Notes: generated by a model not told the origin, from the letters alone. Counted from the first letter of the stretch, positions 25,695 through 35,000 are shown. The stretch: 64,000 nucleotides of DNA from an uncultured Blautia sp. (GCA_934424575.1 CAKRXU010000012.1:10214-74213); one strand, 5' to 3'. Numbers and translations: made by a program.

Positions 25695-26834
25695 ATGAAA
25701 CAAAACAACATGTTAGCGATGATCCTGGCTGGCGGCCGTGGCAGTCGTCTCCATGAACTTACCAACAAAGTTGCCAAACCGGCAGTTTCATATGGCGGTA
25801 AATACCGCATCGTTGATTTCCCGTTAAGCAACTGCGCTAACAGCGGTGTCGACATCGTGGGTGTTCTTACCCAGTATGAATCTGTCCTTCTGAACAGTTA
25901 TGTAGCAGCAGGCGGTCGTTGGGGTCTTGATGCAAGAGAAAGCGGAGTTTTCGTTCTCCCGCCTCGTGAAAAAGCCGATGCTGATCTGGATGTATACAGA
26001 GGTACTGCTGACGCTATTTCTCAGAATATCGACTTTATTGACAAATACTCACCAGAATATCTTCTGGTTCTCTCCGGCGACCATATCTACAAGATGGATT
26101 ATGACAAGATGCTGGATTACCACAAAGAAATGAATGCAGACGCTACCATCGCTGTTATCGAAGTACCGATGAAGGAAGCAAGCCGCTTCGGTATCATGAA
26201 CACAGACGGTAACGGACGTATCGTTGAATTCGAAGAAAAACCGGAACACCCGAAGAGCAATCTTGCATCTATGGGTATCTATATCTTTAACTGGAAACTG
26301 CTTCGCAAGATCCTTCTTGCAGATATGAAGAATCCTGATTCTCACCATGACTTTGGTAAAGACGTTATCCCATGTCTCCTGAATGACAATAAGACACTTG
26401 CAGCTTACAAATTCAAAGGCTACTGGAAGGACGTAGGAACCATCGATTCTCTCTGGGAAGCCAACATGGATCTTATCGATTCCCGCAACGAACTGAATCT
26501 GAATGATCCGGCATGGAAGATCTACACAGAAGACACATCCGCTCTTCCTCAGTACATAGGACCAAACGCCAAAGTAAATAAGGCCTTCATTACCCAGGGC
26601 TGTGTTGTAGAGGGTGAAGTAAATCATTCTGTACTGTTCACCGGATGTAAGGTCGGCGAAGGTGCCAAGATCATCGACAGTGTACTGATGCCAGGCGTAG
26701 AAGTAGCTGCAGGCGCAGTTGTACAGCGTGCTCTTGTTGCCGATAATGTCAAGATCGGTCAGGATGCTGTTGTCGGCAGCGCAGACAGTGAAAATATCGA
26801 ACTCGTGTCCAAACGTGTAAAGGGGGTAGAATAA
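25695..26834 (+). CDS. glgC: Glucose-1-phosphate adenylyltransferase, catalytic subunit
   Basis: 379 residues, ADP-glucose pyrophosphorylase making the glycogen precursor. MILAGGRGSRLHELT is the nucleotide-binding loop, SGDHIYKMDY the catalytic Asp region, IVEFEEKPEHPKS the Glc-1-P site, and the C-terminus is a left-handed beta-helix. The next gene, two bases on, is the regulatory paralog GlgD, a Firmicute arrangement. Confidence 0.96.
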   Translation: MKQNNMLAMILAGGRGSRLHELTNKVAKPAVSYGGKYRIVDFPLSNCANSGVDIVGVLTQYESVLLNSYVAAGGRWGLDARESGVFVLPPREKADADLDVYRGTADAISQNIDFIDKYSPEYLLVLSGDHIYKMDYDKMLDYHKEMNADATIAVIEVPMKEASRFGIMNTDGNGRIVEFEEKPEHPKSNLASMGIYIFNWKLLRKILLADMKNPDSHHDFGKDVIPCLLNDNKTLAAYKFKGYWKDVGTIDSLWEANMDLIDSRNELNLNDPAWKIYTEDTSALPQYIGPNAKVNKAFITQGCVVEGEVNHSVLFTGCKVGEGAKIIDSVLMPGVEVAAGAVVQRALVADNVKIGQDAVVGSADSENIELVSKRVKGVE

Positions 26835-26835
26835 T

Positions 26836-27951
26836 ATGGCAAGAGCATTTGGAATTGTCACATCTTCCGGATCCCATGTTAATGTAGGAGGACTTCAGCA
26901 GTATCGTCCGATCGGTGCTTTCTCCTTCCTTGGAAGATATCGTGTCATCGACTTTCCTATTTCAAATATGAGCAACAGCGGCATTGACCGCATTCAGGTA
27001 TATGTAAAGAATAAACCGCGTTCTCTGGTAGAGCACCTCGGAACCGGCCGTCATTACAACATCAACTCCAAGCGTGGTAAACTCCAGCTTATGTTCTCCC
27101 AGAACAGCTCAGAGAACGATGTATACAATACAGATATCGCAGCTTTCGCTGAAAACCTTGAATTCATCGAGCGTATGCATGAACCATATGTGATCATCGC
27201 TCCTGCTTACATGGTATACGCTGCAAACTACAGTGAACTTCTTCAGGCACATATTGATTCCGGTGCAGACATTTCTCTTCTGTATCATTCCGTTGATAAC
27301 GCAAGAGAATCTTTCCTGAACTGCGATATCCTGAACCTGAACAAGCAGAAAGGTGTCGAATCCATCGAAAAGAACCGCGGAAGTGCTCAGAAACGCAATA
27401 TCTTCATGGATACCTACATCATGAACAAAGAGCTTTTCATTGACCTCATCAAGAAGGCTAAGAAGATTTCTTCCATGTACACTCTGCCGCAGATCGTAGC
27501 AGCTTCTCTTGGAGATCTGGATATCCGTGGTATTGCACACAGAGGATACTTTACATCTATCACTGACTTTAACAGTTATTACAATGCAAACCTCTCTCTG
27601 ATCGATATCAAGACTGCTGAGGGACTGTTCAATCCGGAATGGCCGATTTACACCAGAACCAACGATTCCTGCCCGACTCAGTATCTTGAGGGAGCAGATG
27701 TTAAGAATTCCGTTATTTCCAACGGCTGCATCATCGAAGGAACTGTAGAGAACTCCGTAATCGGACGTGGCTGCCAGATCAAACCTGGTGCTGTAGTTAA
27801 GAACAGTGTTGTACTTGCTCATACTGTTGTTGGTGAGAATGCACACATTGAGAATCAGGTTATGGATAAATGGGCCAGGGTTATCCACGGCAATGAGATC
27901 ATTGCTGAGGAAGGACATCCTGGATATATCCGCAGAGATGATATACTGTAA
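26836..27951 (+). CDS. glgD: GlgD, regulatory paralog of ADP-glucose pyrophosphorylase
   Basis: 371 residues. It has the fold of GlgC but the glycine-rich GGRG loop is replaced (SSGSHVNVGGLQQYRP) and catalytic Asp positions are lost (IIAPAYMVYAANY for the SGDHIYKMDY of GlgC), as in GlgD. In Firmicutes GlgD forms a hetero-oligomer that raises GlgC activity. No glycogen synthase or branching enzyme is in the window. Confidence 0.95.
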   Translation: MARAFGIVTSSGSHVNVGGLQQYRPIGAFSFLGRYRVIDFPISNMSNSGIDRIQVYVKNKPRSLVEHLGTGRHYNINSKRGKLQLMFSQNSSENDVYNTDIAAFAENLEFIERMHEPYVIIAPAYMVYAANYSELLQAHIDSGADISLLYHSVDNARESFLNCDILNLNKQKGVESIEKNRGSAQKRNIFMDTYIMNKELFIDLIKKAKKISSMYTLPQIVAASLGDLDIRGIAHRGYFTSITDFNSYYNANLSLIDIKTAEGLFNPEWPIYTRTNDSCPTQYLEGADVKNSVISNGCIIEGTVENSVIGRGCQIKPGAVVKNSVVLAHTVVGENAHIENQVMDKWARVIHGNEIIAEEGHPGYIRRDDIL

Positions 27952-27975
27952 TCCAAACTTTCTTTTAATAAAATG

Positions 27976-28016
27976 AAAAAATACCCGGCGGGCAGTTTGT
28001 CCATCGGGTATTTTTT
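27976..28016. terminator. Two-way terminator between glgD and the second kinase
   Basis: A 12-bp stem AAAAAATACCCG/CGGGTATTTTTT (27976-27987 with 28005-28016), symmetric A and T tails. Confidence 0.88.
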
Positions 28017-28032
28017 CGTCTCTGATCCTTTT

Positions 28033-29292
28033 TTATAAGATAACGGTAATCGTTAATCCTCTGCCATTTTTGTTCTCTGCCGTGATCTTTCCTTTATGTG
28101 CCTGCACGATCGCCTTCGCCACAGAAAGCCCGATACCAGAACCGCCTGTACCGGAGTTCCTGGAACTGTCCAGTCTGTAAAATCTCTCAAAGAGCACATC
28201 CAGTTTTCCCTGTGGAAGATCATCCGCGTCGTTGTATACTTCCAGAAAAATCTTCTTACCTTTTTTCTTAAGAGTTAATGTGATATTTCCGTTCTCAGAA
28301 GAATATTTCACCGCATTGTCCATCAAGATTCCGGCGAGCTGACGGATCGAGCGTTCATCTCCTGTGTAAGTAATATCTTCTTCTATATTTAATGTCAGAT
28401 TCTTTTCACAGGTCTGTGCCAGTGATTCGTAAGGCTGTACACATTCTGACACAGCTTCTGAAAGATTGAATTCGCATTTTTCTTCCAGTCCTTTTTCCTC
28501 GTCGAGCCTGCTCAATGTCACGAGCTGCTGAACCAGTCCGGAAAGCCGCTGGATCTGTTTCCGGGTGCTCTTTGTCCACTGGGATTCTCCGCTTTCCATT
28601 TCCATGACCTCTGTGTTTGCATCGATGATCGTCAGTGGTGTCTTGAGCTCGTGGCTCGCGTCTGTGATAAAGCGTTTCTGTTTCTGGATACTCTCTTCCA
28701 CCGGTCGGAATACCATCCTGGAAAAGATCACCACCAGCACAAAGACTGCTGCCAGACCGAGAAGCGATACAGATATCGTTGTCACCAGTACTGTCCTGAA
28801 ATTCGATATCTCCCGGCGGCAGTCCAGAAAGACGTATTTTGCTCCGTCTTCTGTCTCCGTCACTCTGTAGCGGTAGATTCCCTGGAATCCTGTGGTTTTG
28901 TTTTTTTGCTGAGCTGTCTGTGTGTATTCCTCGGCAGTCTCCTCATCAACCGCTGCGATCCTGTCCAGATCACAGTCTGTGACTTCTCCGTTCTCATCCA
29001 CAGTCACAGTAAAATAGCGAGTCTCAAATGGCGTCTCCACAGAAAAACGACTCTTGTCTTTTTCATCATTCTCTGGTTTCGCCGGTGGAGTTTCTGTGTC
29101 GTCCTGCTCATGCCATGACGGCTCCTCCGGGAATTTCCCGTCGTTCTGTTCGAGAAGTGCTGTCATTTCATCTGCACGGTCCAGCATTTCTCTGTAATTG
29201 CTGAAATTGACAACGCCCATGATGGCGGTGAGCACCAGCATGGTCGAGAGCATTGCCACTAGAATAAATTTTTTTCTTAAATCCCGTATCAT
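28033..29292 (-). CDS. Sensor histidine kinase (second system)
   Basis: 419 residues: TM1 (about 8-28), an acidic extracytoplasmic region (29-165), TM2 (about 168-190), HisKA with H214 (DASHELKTPLT), and HATPase with N-box DNAVKYS and GSGIGLSVAKA. The start overlaps the response regulator stop by four bases (ATGA). The short acidic, Pro-rich sensor region suggests a cation or envelope signal, but this is a guess. Confidence 0.92.
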   Translation of the reverse strand: MIRDLRKKFILVAMLSTMLVLTAIMGVVNFSNYREMLDRADEMTALLEQNDGKFPEEPSWHEQDDTETPPAKPENDEKDKSRFSVETPFETRYFTVTVDENGEVTDCDLDRIAAVDEETAEEYTQTAQQKNKTTGFQGIYRYRVTETEDGAKYVFLDCRREISNFRTVLVTTISVSLLGLAAVFVLVVIFSRMVFRPVEESIQKQKRFITDASHELKTPLTIIDANTEVMEMESGESQWTKSTRKQIQRLSGLVQQLVTLSRLDEEKGLEEKCEFNLSEAVSECVQPYESLAQTCEKNLTLNIEEDITYTGDERSIRQLAGILMDNAVKYSSENGNITLTLKKKGKKIFLEVYNDADDLPQGKLDVLFERFYRLDSSRNSGTGGSGIGLSVAKAIVQAHKGKITAENKNGRGLTITVIL

Positions 29293-29963
29293 GACTGTAT
29301 CTCCAGATAATAGCCCTGTCCTCGTGCTGCTTTGATCTTCACGTTAGCACCAAGGGCCGTGAGCCTTTTTCTTAAATAGGAAATATAAACCCAGACAACT
29401 CCGACATCTGCCTCACTGTCGTAGCCCCAGATTTTTTCCATAAAACGGTCTGTTGAGATCACCTGACTCGGGTTTGCCGCAAGGAGTTCCATGACCTGAA
29501 ACTCCTTGTTTGGCAGTCTGCACGCATCTGTGGGGGATTTTAGTTCAAAGGTGGTGCAGTCAAGGGAAAGATTTCCGACTTTTAATGTTGAGCTGACGGC
29601 TTCTGTCCGCCGTCTTGTCACGGAGCGTATTCTTGCAAGAAGTTCTTTCGCTGCAAATGGCTTGCTGAGATAATCATCTGCTCCGCTGTCCAGTCCGAGA
29701 ACACGGTCGTCCACCTCGGACTTGGCAGTAAGGATCAGCACCGGCACATCGTTGCCCTGTGCACGGATATTTTTGAGTACCGTGATACCGTCCATCTTCG
29801 GCATCATGATATCCAGGATCGCACCGTCGTAATTATCAGCCTCCAGATAATTCAATGCGTCCTCTCCATTGTAAACCGCATCTACGGAATAATTATTATG
29901 TTTCAGGATCGCCACCAGCGCATCGGAAAGTTCTCTCTCATCTTCTGCAAGTAAAAGTCTCAT
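29289..29963 (-). CDS. OmpR-family response regulator (second system)
   Basis: 224 residues: receiver with D51 (AILDIMMPKMDG) and a winged helix ending ARGQGYYLEIQS. The ATG at 29963 has AGGAGG upstream and is preferred over one at 29984. It lies between the beta-helix protein gene and the kinase on the same strand. An 11-bp-spaced direct repeat upstream of the beta-helix gene would suit this type of regulator. Confidence 0.93.
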   Translation of the reverse strand: MRLLLAEDERELSDALVAILKHNNYSVDAVYNGEDALNYLEADNYDGAILDIMMPKMDGITVLKNIRAQGNDVPVLILTAKSEVDDRVLGLDSGADDYLSKPFAAKELLARIRSVTRRRTEAVSSTLKVGNLSLDCTTFELKSPTDACRLPNKEFQVMELLAANPSQVISTDRFMEKIWGYDSEADVGVVWVYISYLRKRLTALGANVKIKAARGQGYYLEIQS

Positions 29964-30004
29964 ACGCTCCTCCTTTATTGTCACTATTTATAATTTTTAT
30001 CTTC

Positions 30005-30037
30005 ATTCCTGAACAAGCAGTCTCGTTGTTCTGGAAT
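30005..30037 (-). terminator. Hairpin after the beta-helix gene
   Basis: A 12-bp stem with one mismatch (30026-30037 with 30005-30016) between the beta-helix gene and the response regulator. It lacks a T run, so it may be a partial terminator or mRNA stabiliser. Confidence 0.4.
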
Positions 30038-30047
30038 ATCTTTTCGC

Positions 30048-31637
30048 TTAAGCAAGTTCTTCCGGCATTTCCACTTCATAGTCGGACCACTGGGTTGTGG
30101 AAGAAGCACCGGACAGATCTGCATTGTCTGAATAAGAATCTACAGTTACAGTATAGCTGCTTTCGCCCTCTACGTAAACTGTTCCGTCAGTTCCTTTTAC
30201 AGTTACTGTGTTTCCATCAGCATCTACGATAGTTCCACTGTTGGAAAGGCTTGTCAGAGTGCTGTCACCAGTTACAGTCCAGGTGCAGTCTTCACCGATA
30301 TAAAGATTGCAGTAACCGTCTCCGCCTTCTCCTGCGTTGCTCTCGTCATCTGTAACTGCACCGGTAAGGGTACTTCCGTCTGTCATGTAGAAATCAAGCT
30401 GACTGATGCTGTCCCATACCACGTCGCCCTGCATTTCCTGTTTTGTTGCAGTGAACAGGCAGTCCGCACCATTATTTCCACTTTCGCCCCAGCCTCTCTG
30501 GTTGCTGTTTCCTGTACATTTCAGGAAGAAGTCATTGTCATCTGCGTAAGTGATATCTACATCAGAAAGTGTGATCGTAGACTCTGTATTGGTTGTATAG
30601 AACATTCCACCATTCTTTGCTGTCAGAGATCCACCGTTCATCTCGAAAGTACTGTTTCCAACCTCGGAGTCACCGGACATACTCTGATAAAGGATTACGT
30701 TCCAGGTGCAGTCGTTCTGTTCGTTATCGCTCATATTTCCTGTCAGATCTGAATCAAACAGATGAATAGAATTCAGACCTTCGATGCAGATCGCCTCAGA
30801 TCCGTTTGCGGTAAGTGTTGCATTGTTTACGGAAATATCTGCTGTGCTGTAGATTGCCGGGGAGCCAATGCCGTTTGAAGTATAAGTTCCACCGTCAACT
30901 ACCATTGTTCCGCCACCACGGTCACTTCTGATCGCCGCGGAGGATTCTCCATTTGTCTCCACTGTCATATCCCAGGCATACAGCGTACCGCCGCCTGCTG
31001 CGTGGATGCCACCGGAAGTATCCTGTGTGGTTGTGATCGTATCATTTGCCGCGTAAACAGTTCCATCGCCATAAGCAAACAGTCCTGCTGCTCCTTTAGC
31101 ATCTGTGTCGATCGTGGAATTGCTTACATAAGCTTCACCGTCTGTTGCAAGGATTGCTGCACCAACTCCATAGAAACTGGAATTATCACCGCCCTGGCTG
31201 TCTGAGGATTCTCTTGTGATCGTTGAATTCTTGATAGAAACCTTCGCACCTTCGGAAATGTGTGCCACGTTTTCATCTGTTCCTGTGGAGGAAAGTGTTT
31301 CGCCGTCTACGGTTGTATCTTCTGTGTAATCATTTACTGCATCGTAGCTTTCAACGCCCTGTGACTGTCTGCCAGGTGCTCCTCCAGGTCCTCCCTGTCC
31401 ATCGCCCTGCGGTGGTTCTCCGTCCGGTTTCTCACCTGTTGGCGGCTCACTGTTGTCTCCATCCGGTTTTGCCGGCGGCTCTCCGTCTGGTTTTTCGCCC
31501 TGCTGACTATCGCTGCTGTCCGAAGAACTGTCGGTAGATTCTGCTGCTGTCGCTGCGGAGCTTCCTGCTGCGTAAACGCTTGCTGTTGACATACTTAATA
31601 CTAATCCTAACATTACTGCTACATATTTTTTCTTCAT
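30048..31637 (-). CDS. Secreted beta-helix surface protein
   Basis: 529 residues. A signal peptide (1-23, cleavage near VYAA) is followed by a low-complexity acidic and Pro/Gly-rich stretch (32-88) with repeated KPDGEPP units. Residues about 100-500 are repeats rich in N, T, G and S (NSTITRE, NSTIDTD, NATLTAN) typical of a right-handed parallel beta-helix adhesin or pectate-lyase-like fold. There is no LPxTG anchor and no catalytic motif I recognise. The start codon sits directly after a strong hairpin that contains the ribosome site. It neighbours a two-component system that may control it. Confidence 0.75.
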   Translation of the reverse strand: MKKKYVAVMLGLVLSMSTASVYAAGSSAATAAESTDSSSDSSDSQQGEKPDGEPPAKPDGDNSEPPTGEKPDGEPPQGDGQGGPGGAPGRQSQGVESYDAVNDYTEDTTVDGETLSSTGTDENVAHISEGAKVSIKNSTITRESSDSQGGDNSSFYGVGAAILATDGEAYVSNSTIDTDAKGAAGLFAYGDGTVYAANDTITTTQDTSGGIHAAGGGTLYAWDMTVETNGESSAAIRSDRGGGTMVVDGGTYTSNGIGSPAIYSTADISVNNATLTANGSEAICIEGLNSIHLFDSDLTGNMSDNEQNDCTWNVILYQSMSGDSEVGNSTFEMNGGSLTAKNGGMFYTTNTESTITLSDVDITYADDNDFFLKCTGNSNQRGWGESGNNGADCLFTATKQEMQGDVVWDSISQLDFYMTDGSTLTGAVTDDESNAGEGGDGYCNLYIGEDCTWTVTGDSTLTSLSNSGTIVDADGNTVTVKGTDGTVYVEGESSYTVTVDSYSDNADLSGASSTTQWSDYEVEMPEELA

Positions 31638-31695
31638 AAAAAAGTTCCACCTTTCTGTGTACGTTTCGATAAGTACACTATACAGGTGGAACTTT
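31638..31695 (-). promoter_or_regulatory. Start-proximal hairpin hiding the ribosome binding site
   Basis: On the minus strand AAAGTTCCACCT (31684-31695) pairs perfectly with AGGTGGAACTTT (31641-31652), with an inner 6-bp stem (GTGTAC/GTACAC). The right arm contains the AGGTGG ribosome site, 9 bases before the ATG at 31637, and ends in a T run that touches the start codon. It could block translation and/or act as a terminator. Confidence 0.75.
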
Positions 31696-31713
31696 AATTT
31701 TACTTTAAAGTAG

Positions 31714-31730
31714 TTGTGAAGATTTTGTGA
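31714..31730 (-). promoter_or_regulatory. Direct repeat TCACAA, 11-bp period
   Basis: On the minus strand TCACAA occurs at 31725-31730 and 31714-31719, exactly 11 bp apart, in the gap upstream of the beta-helix gene. OmpR-family regulators bind direct repeats with this period. Function is inferred. Confidence 0.4.
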
Positions 31731-32273
31731 TCAACGATAATATCTTTTTCCACTGAATGCTGTCACTACACACTCAATCCCCTCAAGGATCAGATAAGAG
31801 CCAACCAGCACTCCCATGGAAAGAATCGTGACCATCGGCCGGAACACCAGCATAATTCCGACGATCAGCCCAAGAATATTCAGAATCAGGGAAAGTGTGT
31901 AGTAAGTACTTCCAAAATGCATCTTCATATACTGCAGATGCGAAAGTCTGGAAATACAGTGTGCAATGATCCAGATCGGAAGGATCATTGCGATCGCCCA
32001 GGTTCCTGCACTCGGATGTACCATCAGCATAAAACCTGCCATGACACCCAGAATTCCAGTCACAAGGGAAATGATCGGTCCGAAACCGGTGAAACGTTCC
32101 ATTTTAACATACAGAACGATATCAGCGATTCCACTGAAAACTGCGATCAGTCCACACAGTACTACGATCCAGGTAATAATGCCTACCGGCTGTTTAATGA
32201 TAAAAATCCCAAGAATGATCAGAACGATTCCCAAGATCAGCTCTGTCCATCCAATGTCAGACTGTCTTCTCAT
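31731..32273 (-). CDS. HdeD/DUF308 family membrane protein
   Basis: 180 residues with six predicted membrane helices arranged as repeated pairs (ELILGIVLIILGIFII; IISLVTGILGVMAGFML; SLILNILGLIVGIMLV), the DUF308/HdeD pattern. AAGGAGG precedes the ATG at 32273. It overlaps the 3' end of the broken ftsH by 17 bases. HdeD-like proteins are associated with acid or membrane stress in other bacteria; the role here is unknown. Confidence 0.8.
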   Translation of the reverse strand: MRRQSDIGWTELILGIVLIILGIFIIKQPVGIITWIVVLCGLIAVFSGIADIVLYVKMERFTGFGPIISLVTGILGVMAGFMLMVHPSAGTWAIAMILPIWIIAHCISRLSHLQYMKMHFGSTYYTLSLILNILGLIVGIMLVFRPMVTILSMGVLVGSYLILEGIECVVTAFSGKRYYR

Positions 32274-33097
32274 GATCGTTCGCCTCCTTTGTTTCACTTC
32301 CATTCAGGATCGCCATAAACTCATCTCCCGTGATCGTCTCTTTTTCATAGAGATAATTAGAAAGTTCATCAAGTTTCTGGCGATTGTCCAGAAGAATCTT
32401 TTTCGCTTTTTCATGTTCTCTCTTGACGAGTTCAACTACCTGACGGTCGATCTCTTTCTGCGTATCTGCGGAGCATGCCAGAGATGCATCACCGCCAAGG
32501 TACTGATTTGTCACCGTTTCCATTGCCATCATGTCAAAATCATCGCTCATGCCATAACGGGTGATCATAGAACGTGCGATCTTGGTCGCCTGCAACATCA
32601 CTGAAATGAATACCGTCGGTTGATGGTACATAAACCTTGGCATTGCTTTTGCCCATTCCAAATGCCATGGAATTCTTGCCGCCCGCCTGGTTTATCATTT
32701 TGCGGCCCATATACTGACCAAGTGCGATAAAGATCACCAGCGGAAGAATACCTGTGAGCAGAAAACTTGCCAGCGGTGATATCTGCTGATCGATCTCCTT
32801 GGAAAACTTCGCTCCGGCATCATAAAGACGCTCTGTCAGAGTCGGGTCGTCCATCACACCTGTTTTGTAAACGATACTCGAGTCATCCTTATCTGTAAAA
32901 AGGATCTGATTGTCCTCAATCTGGACATCCTCGATCTTTTTGTCTTCAATCTTTGACATAAAAGTTCCATAATCTACTTCCCTGACCATGCTCTTCGTGA
33001 TCATCGGTGTCACGATCACGTTAAAAATGACAAGGACCAGAAGCACGACTCCGTAATAATAAAGCAATGGCTTCTTTGGTGATTTCACTTCTTTCAT
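32257..33097 (-). pseudogene. ftsH: ftsH pseudogene with internal deletion
   Basis: The N-terminal part (33097 to about 32590) encodes the FtsH membrane and extracytoplasmic region up to VYVPSTDGIHFSDVAG. The C-terminal part (about 32592 to 32257) encodes the FtsH tail (ATKIARSMITRYGMSDDFDM, NQYLGGD, KETITGDEFMAIL) in another frame. The whole AAA module (Walker A/B) and the HEXXH protease site are missing. CAGGCGA (32586-32592) at the join probably existed at both ends of the lost segment. The gene cannot make an active protease. An intact copy presumably exists elsewhere. Confidence 0.88.
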
Positions 33098-33178
33098 GAA
33101 ACAGTTCCTCCTTACCCTGGTTATCTTTTAATTCATTATCCATTATATCCCAGATCCGGTCTTTTTTTATATAGACAA

Positions 33179-33217
33179 AATCCGCAATATGTTTAATTTT
33201 GTCACACATTGCGGATT
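33179..33217 (-). terminator. Terminator of the fatty acid operon
   Basis: A 13-bp stem (33205-33217 with 33179-33191, one G-U pair) and a short T stretch on the minus strand, about 30 bases after the accDA stop. Confidence 0.75.
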
Positions 33218-33248
33218 CTGTCCTACGTTTCTTTTTTTATGAAATTTA

Positions 33249-35000
33249 TCAGAATTTGCGAAAACGCGCATATCTCATCTCAAGGAGTTCTTCTTCTGAC
33301 AGAATTGTATATTGCTTAAGGAAAACACGGATTCTGTCGTCCAGCCGCTCAGTCACCTGCCACAGACTTTCAGGAGTCAGATTCTCCGGTTCCGGGATCA
33401 CCTGCTCGATGATTCCTTTCTGGTAAAGGTCAGATGCTGTCAGTTTCATAACTGCTGCAGCTTCTTTGGCTTTGGTGCTGTCTTTCCAGAGAATGCTTGC
33501 GAACCCTTCCGGTGAAAGAATGGAATACACGGAGTTTTCCAGCATCCATACCTGATCTCCGGCCGCAAGTGCAAGTGCACCGCCGCTGCCGCCTTCGCCT
33601 GTTACAATGGACAGAACCGGCGTTTTCAGTCCGGCAAGTTCCCAGAGATTACAGGCAATTGCCTCGCCCTGTCCCCGTTCTTCTGCCTCGATCCCGCAAA
33701 ATGCTCCCGGGGTATCCACGAAACAGATGACCGGTCGGTGGAATTTCTCTGCCTGTTTCATCAGACGAAGAGCTTTGCGGTATCCTTCCGGCATCGGCAT
33801 GCCGAAGTTGTGCGCGATGTTTTCTTTTGTGTTGTTTCCTTTTTCCTGCACGATGACAGTGACCGGTCTTCCGTGGAATTTTGCGATCCCGCCGATAACT
33901 GCCCTGTCATCTCCGTAATTTCGGTCTCCGTGTAATTCCATGAAATCAGTAAAAAGTGCTTCTATATAATCACTGCCGGACGGACGGTCTGTCTTTCGTG
34001 AAAGCTGGACACGGTCCCAGGCCGTGAGATACGGGTTGATGCCACTGTGAACAGCATCAGTTCCAGATGATATTTCATCCTTATTTATATAGGAAGTTTT
34101 TTCATTTTCCAAAGTACTGTTATCTGCACTCACTGCATCCTGAGATTCATGCATCTCCAGGATCTTTCCAAGGGTTTCTTTCAGATCCTCACGTCTTACA
34201 ATATCATCCACAAAGCCGTGCTCTACAAGAAATTCTGCTCTCTGAAATCCCTTAGGCAGTTTCTGGCGGATCGTCTGCTCAATGACACGCGGTCCTGCAA
34301 ATCCGATCAGTGCTCCCGGTTCTGCCAGAATGATATCTCCCAGCATTGCAAAACTTGCCGTCACACCTCCAGTCGTAGGTTCCGTCAAAACACTCACATA
34401 AAGTAATCCTGCTTTACTGTGGCGTTCCAGTGCCGCCGATGTCTTTGCCATCTGCATCAGAGATGTAATGCCTTCCTGCATTCTGGCTCCGCCGGAACAG
34501 GCAAAAATGATGACCGGAAGTTTTTCTTCCGTTGCACGCTCTACTGCTCTTGTAATCTTTTCACCGACAGCCCAGCCCATGCTCGCCATCAGAAATCTTC
34601 CGTCGCAGACTGCGATCACGGTCTCTCTGCCGTTTATTTTGCCCCTGCCTGTGACAACCGCTTCCTTAAGTCCTGTTTTCTCTTGAAGTGCCTGCACTTT
34701 TTCCGGATAACCTTTGTAGTTTACAGGATTTCCACCAGTCAGATCATGATCCCACTCTTCAAAAGTTCCCTCATCAATGACCATCTGAATCCTTCGGTAT
34801 GCATGGATACGAAAATATCCTCCACACTTCGGACAGATATAATTTCCCTGTTTTACATCTTCTGCAATGATCGCCGCCCCGCACTTGTTGCATTTACGAA
34901 GCAACCCCTCCGGCACTTCCGGTCTGGAAGCACGGGCTGCATTATGGCTCTGTATTCTGGAAACAATTCTTGTCTTTTTGAACATGTTGTCCAACTTCAT
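33249..35000 (-). CDS. accDA: Acetyl-CoA carboxylase carboxyltransferase, fused beta and alpha subunits
   Basis: 583 residues. Residues 1-290 are the AccD beta subunit with a four-Cys zinc ribbon (CNKCG, CPKCG) and SGGARMQEG. Residues about 320-580 are the AccA alpha subunit (ELHGDRNYGDDRAV, DTPGAF, GEGGSGGALAL). The linker (about 290-318) is acidic and Ser/Asn-rich. In most bacteria these are two genes. The ATG at 35000 is 9 bases from GGAG; one at 35006 is too close. It is the last gene of the fatty acid operon. Confidence 0.94.
   Translation of the reverse strand: MKLDNMFKKTRIVSRIQSHNAARASRPEVPEGLLRKCNKCGAAIIAEDVKQGNYICPKCGGYFRIHAYRRIQMVIDEGTFEEWDHDLTGGNPVNYKGYPEKVQALQEKTGLKEAVVTGRGKINGRETVIAVCDGRFLMASMGWAVGEKITRAVERATEEKLPVIIFACSGGARMQEGITSLMQMAKTSAALERHSKAGLLYVSVLTEPTTGGVTASFAMLGDIILAEPGALIGFAGPRVIEQTIRQKLPKGFQRAEFLVEHGFVDDIVRREDLKETLGKILEMHESQDAVSADNSTLENEKTSYINKDEISSGTDAVHSGINPYLTAWDRVQLSRKTDRPSGSDYIEALFTDFMELHGDRNYGDDRAVIGGIAKFHGRPVTVIVQEKGNNTKENIAHNFGMPMPEGYRKALRLMKQAEKFHRPVICFVDTPGAFCGIEAEERGQGEAIACNLWELAGLKTPVLSIVTGEGGSGGALALAAGDQVWMLENSVYSILSPEGFASILWKDSTKAKEAAAVMKLTASDLYQKGIIEQVIPEPENLTPESLWQVTERLDDRIRVFLKQYTILSEEELLEMRYARFRKF

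Noticed and set aside
26049..26861. Long minus-strand frame opposite glgC, and a similar one opposite glgD (27109-27918)
   Set aside because: Both are antisense to conserved coding sequence, with Cys/His/Val-rich shadow composition.
32540..33097. Treating the two ftsH pieces as two real small genes
   Set aside because: Each piece is only one end of FtsH, they overlap in different frames, and the C-terminal piece has no ribosome site of its own.
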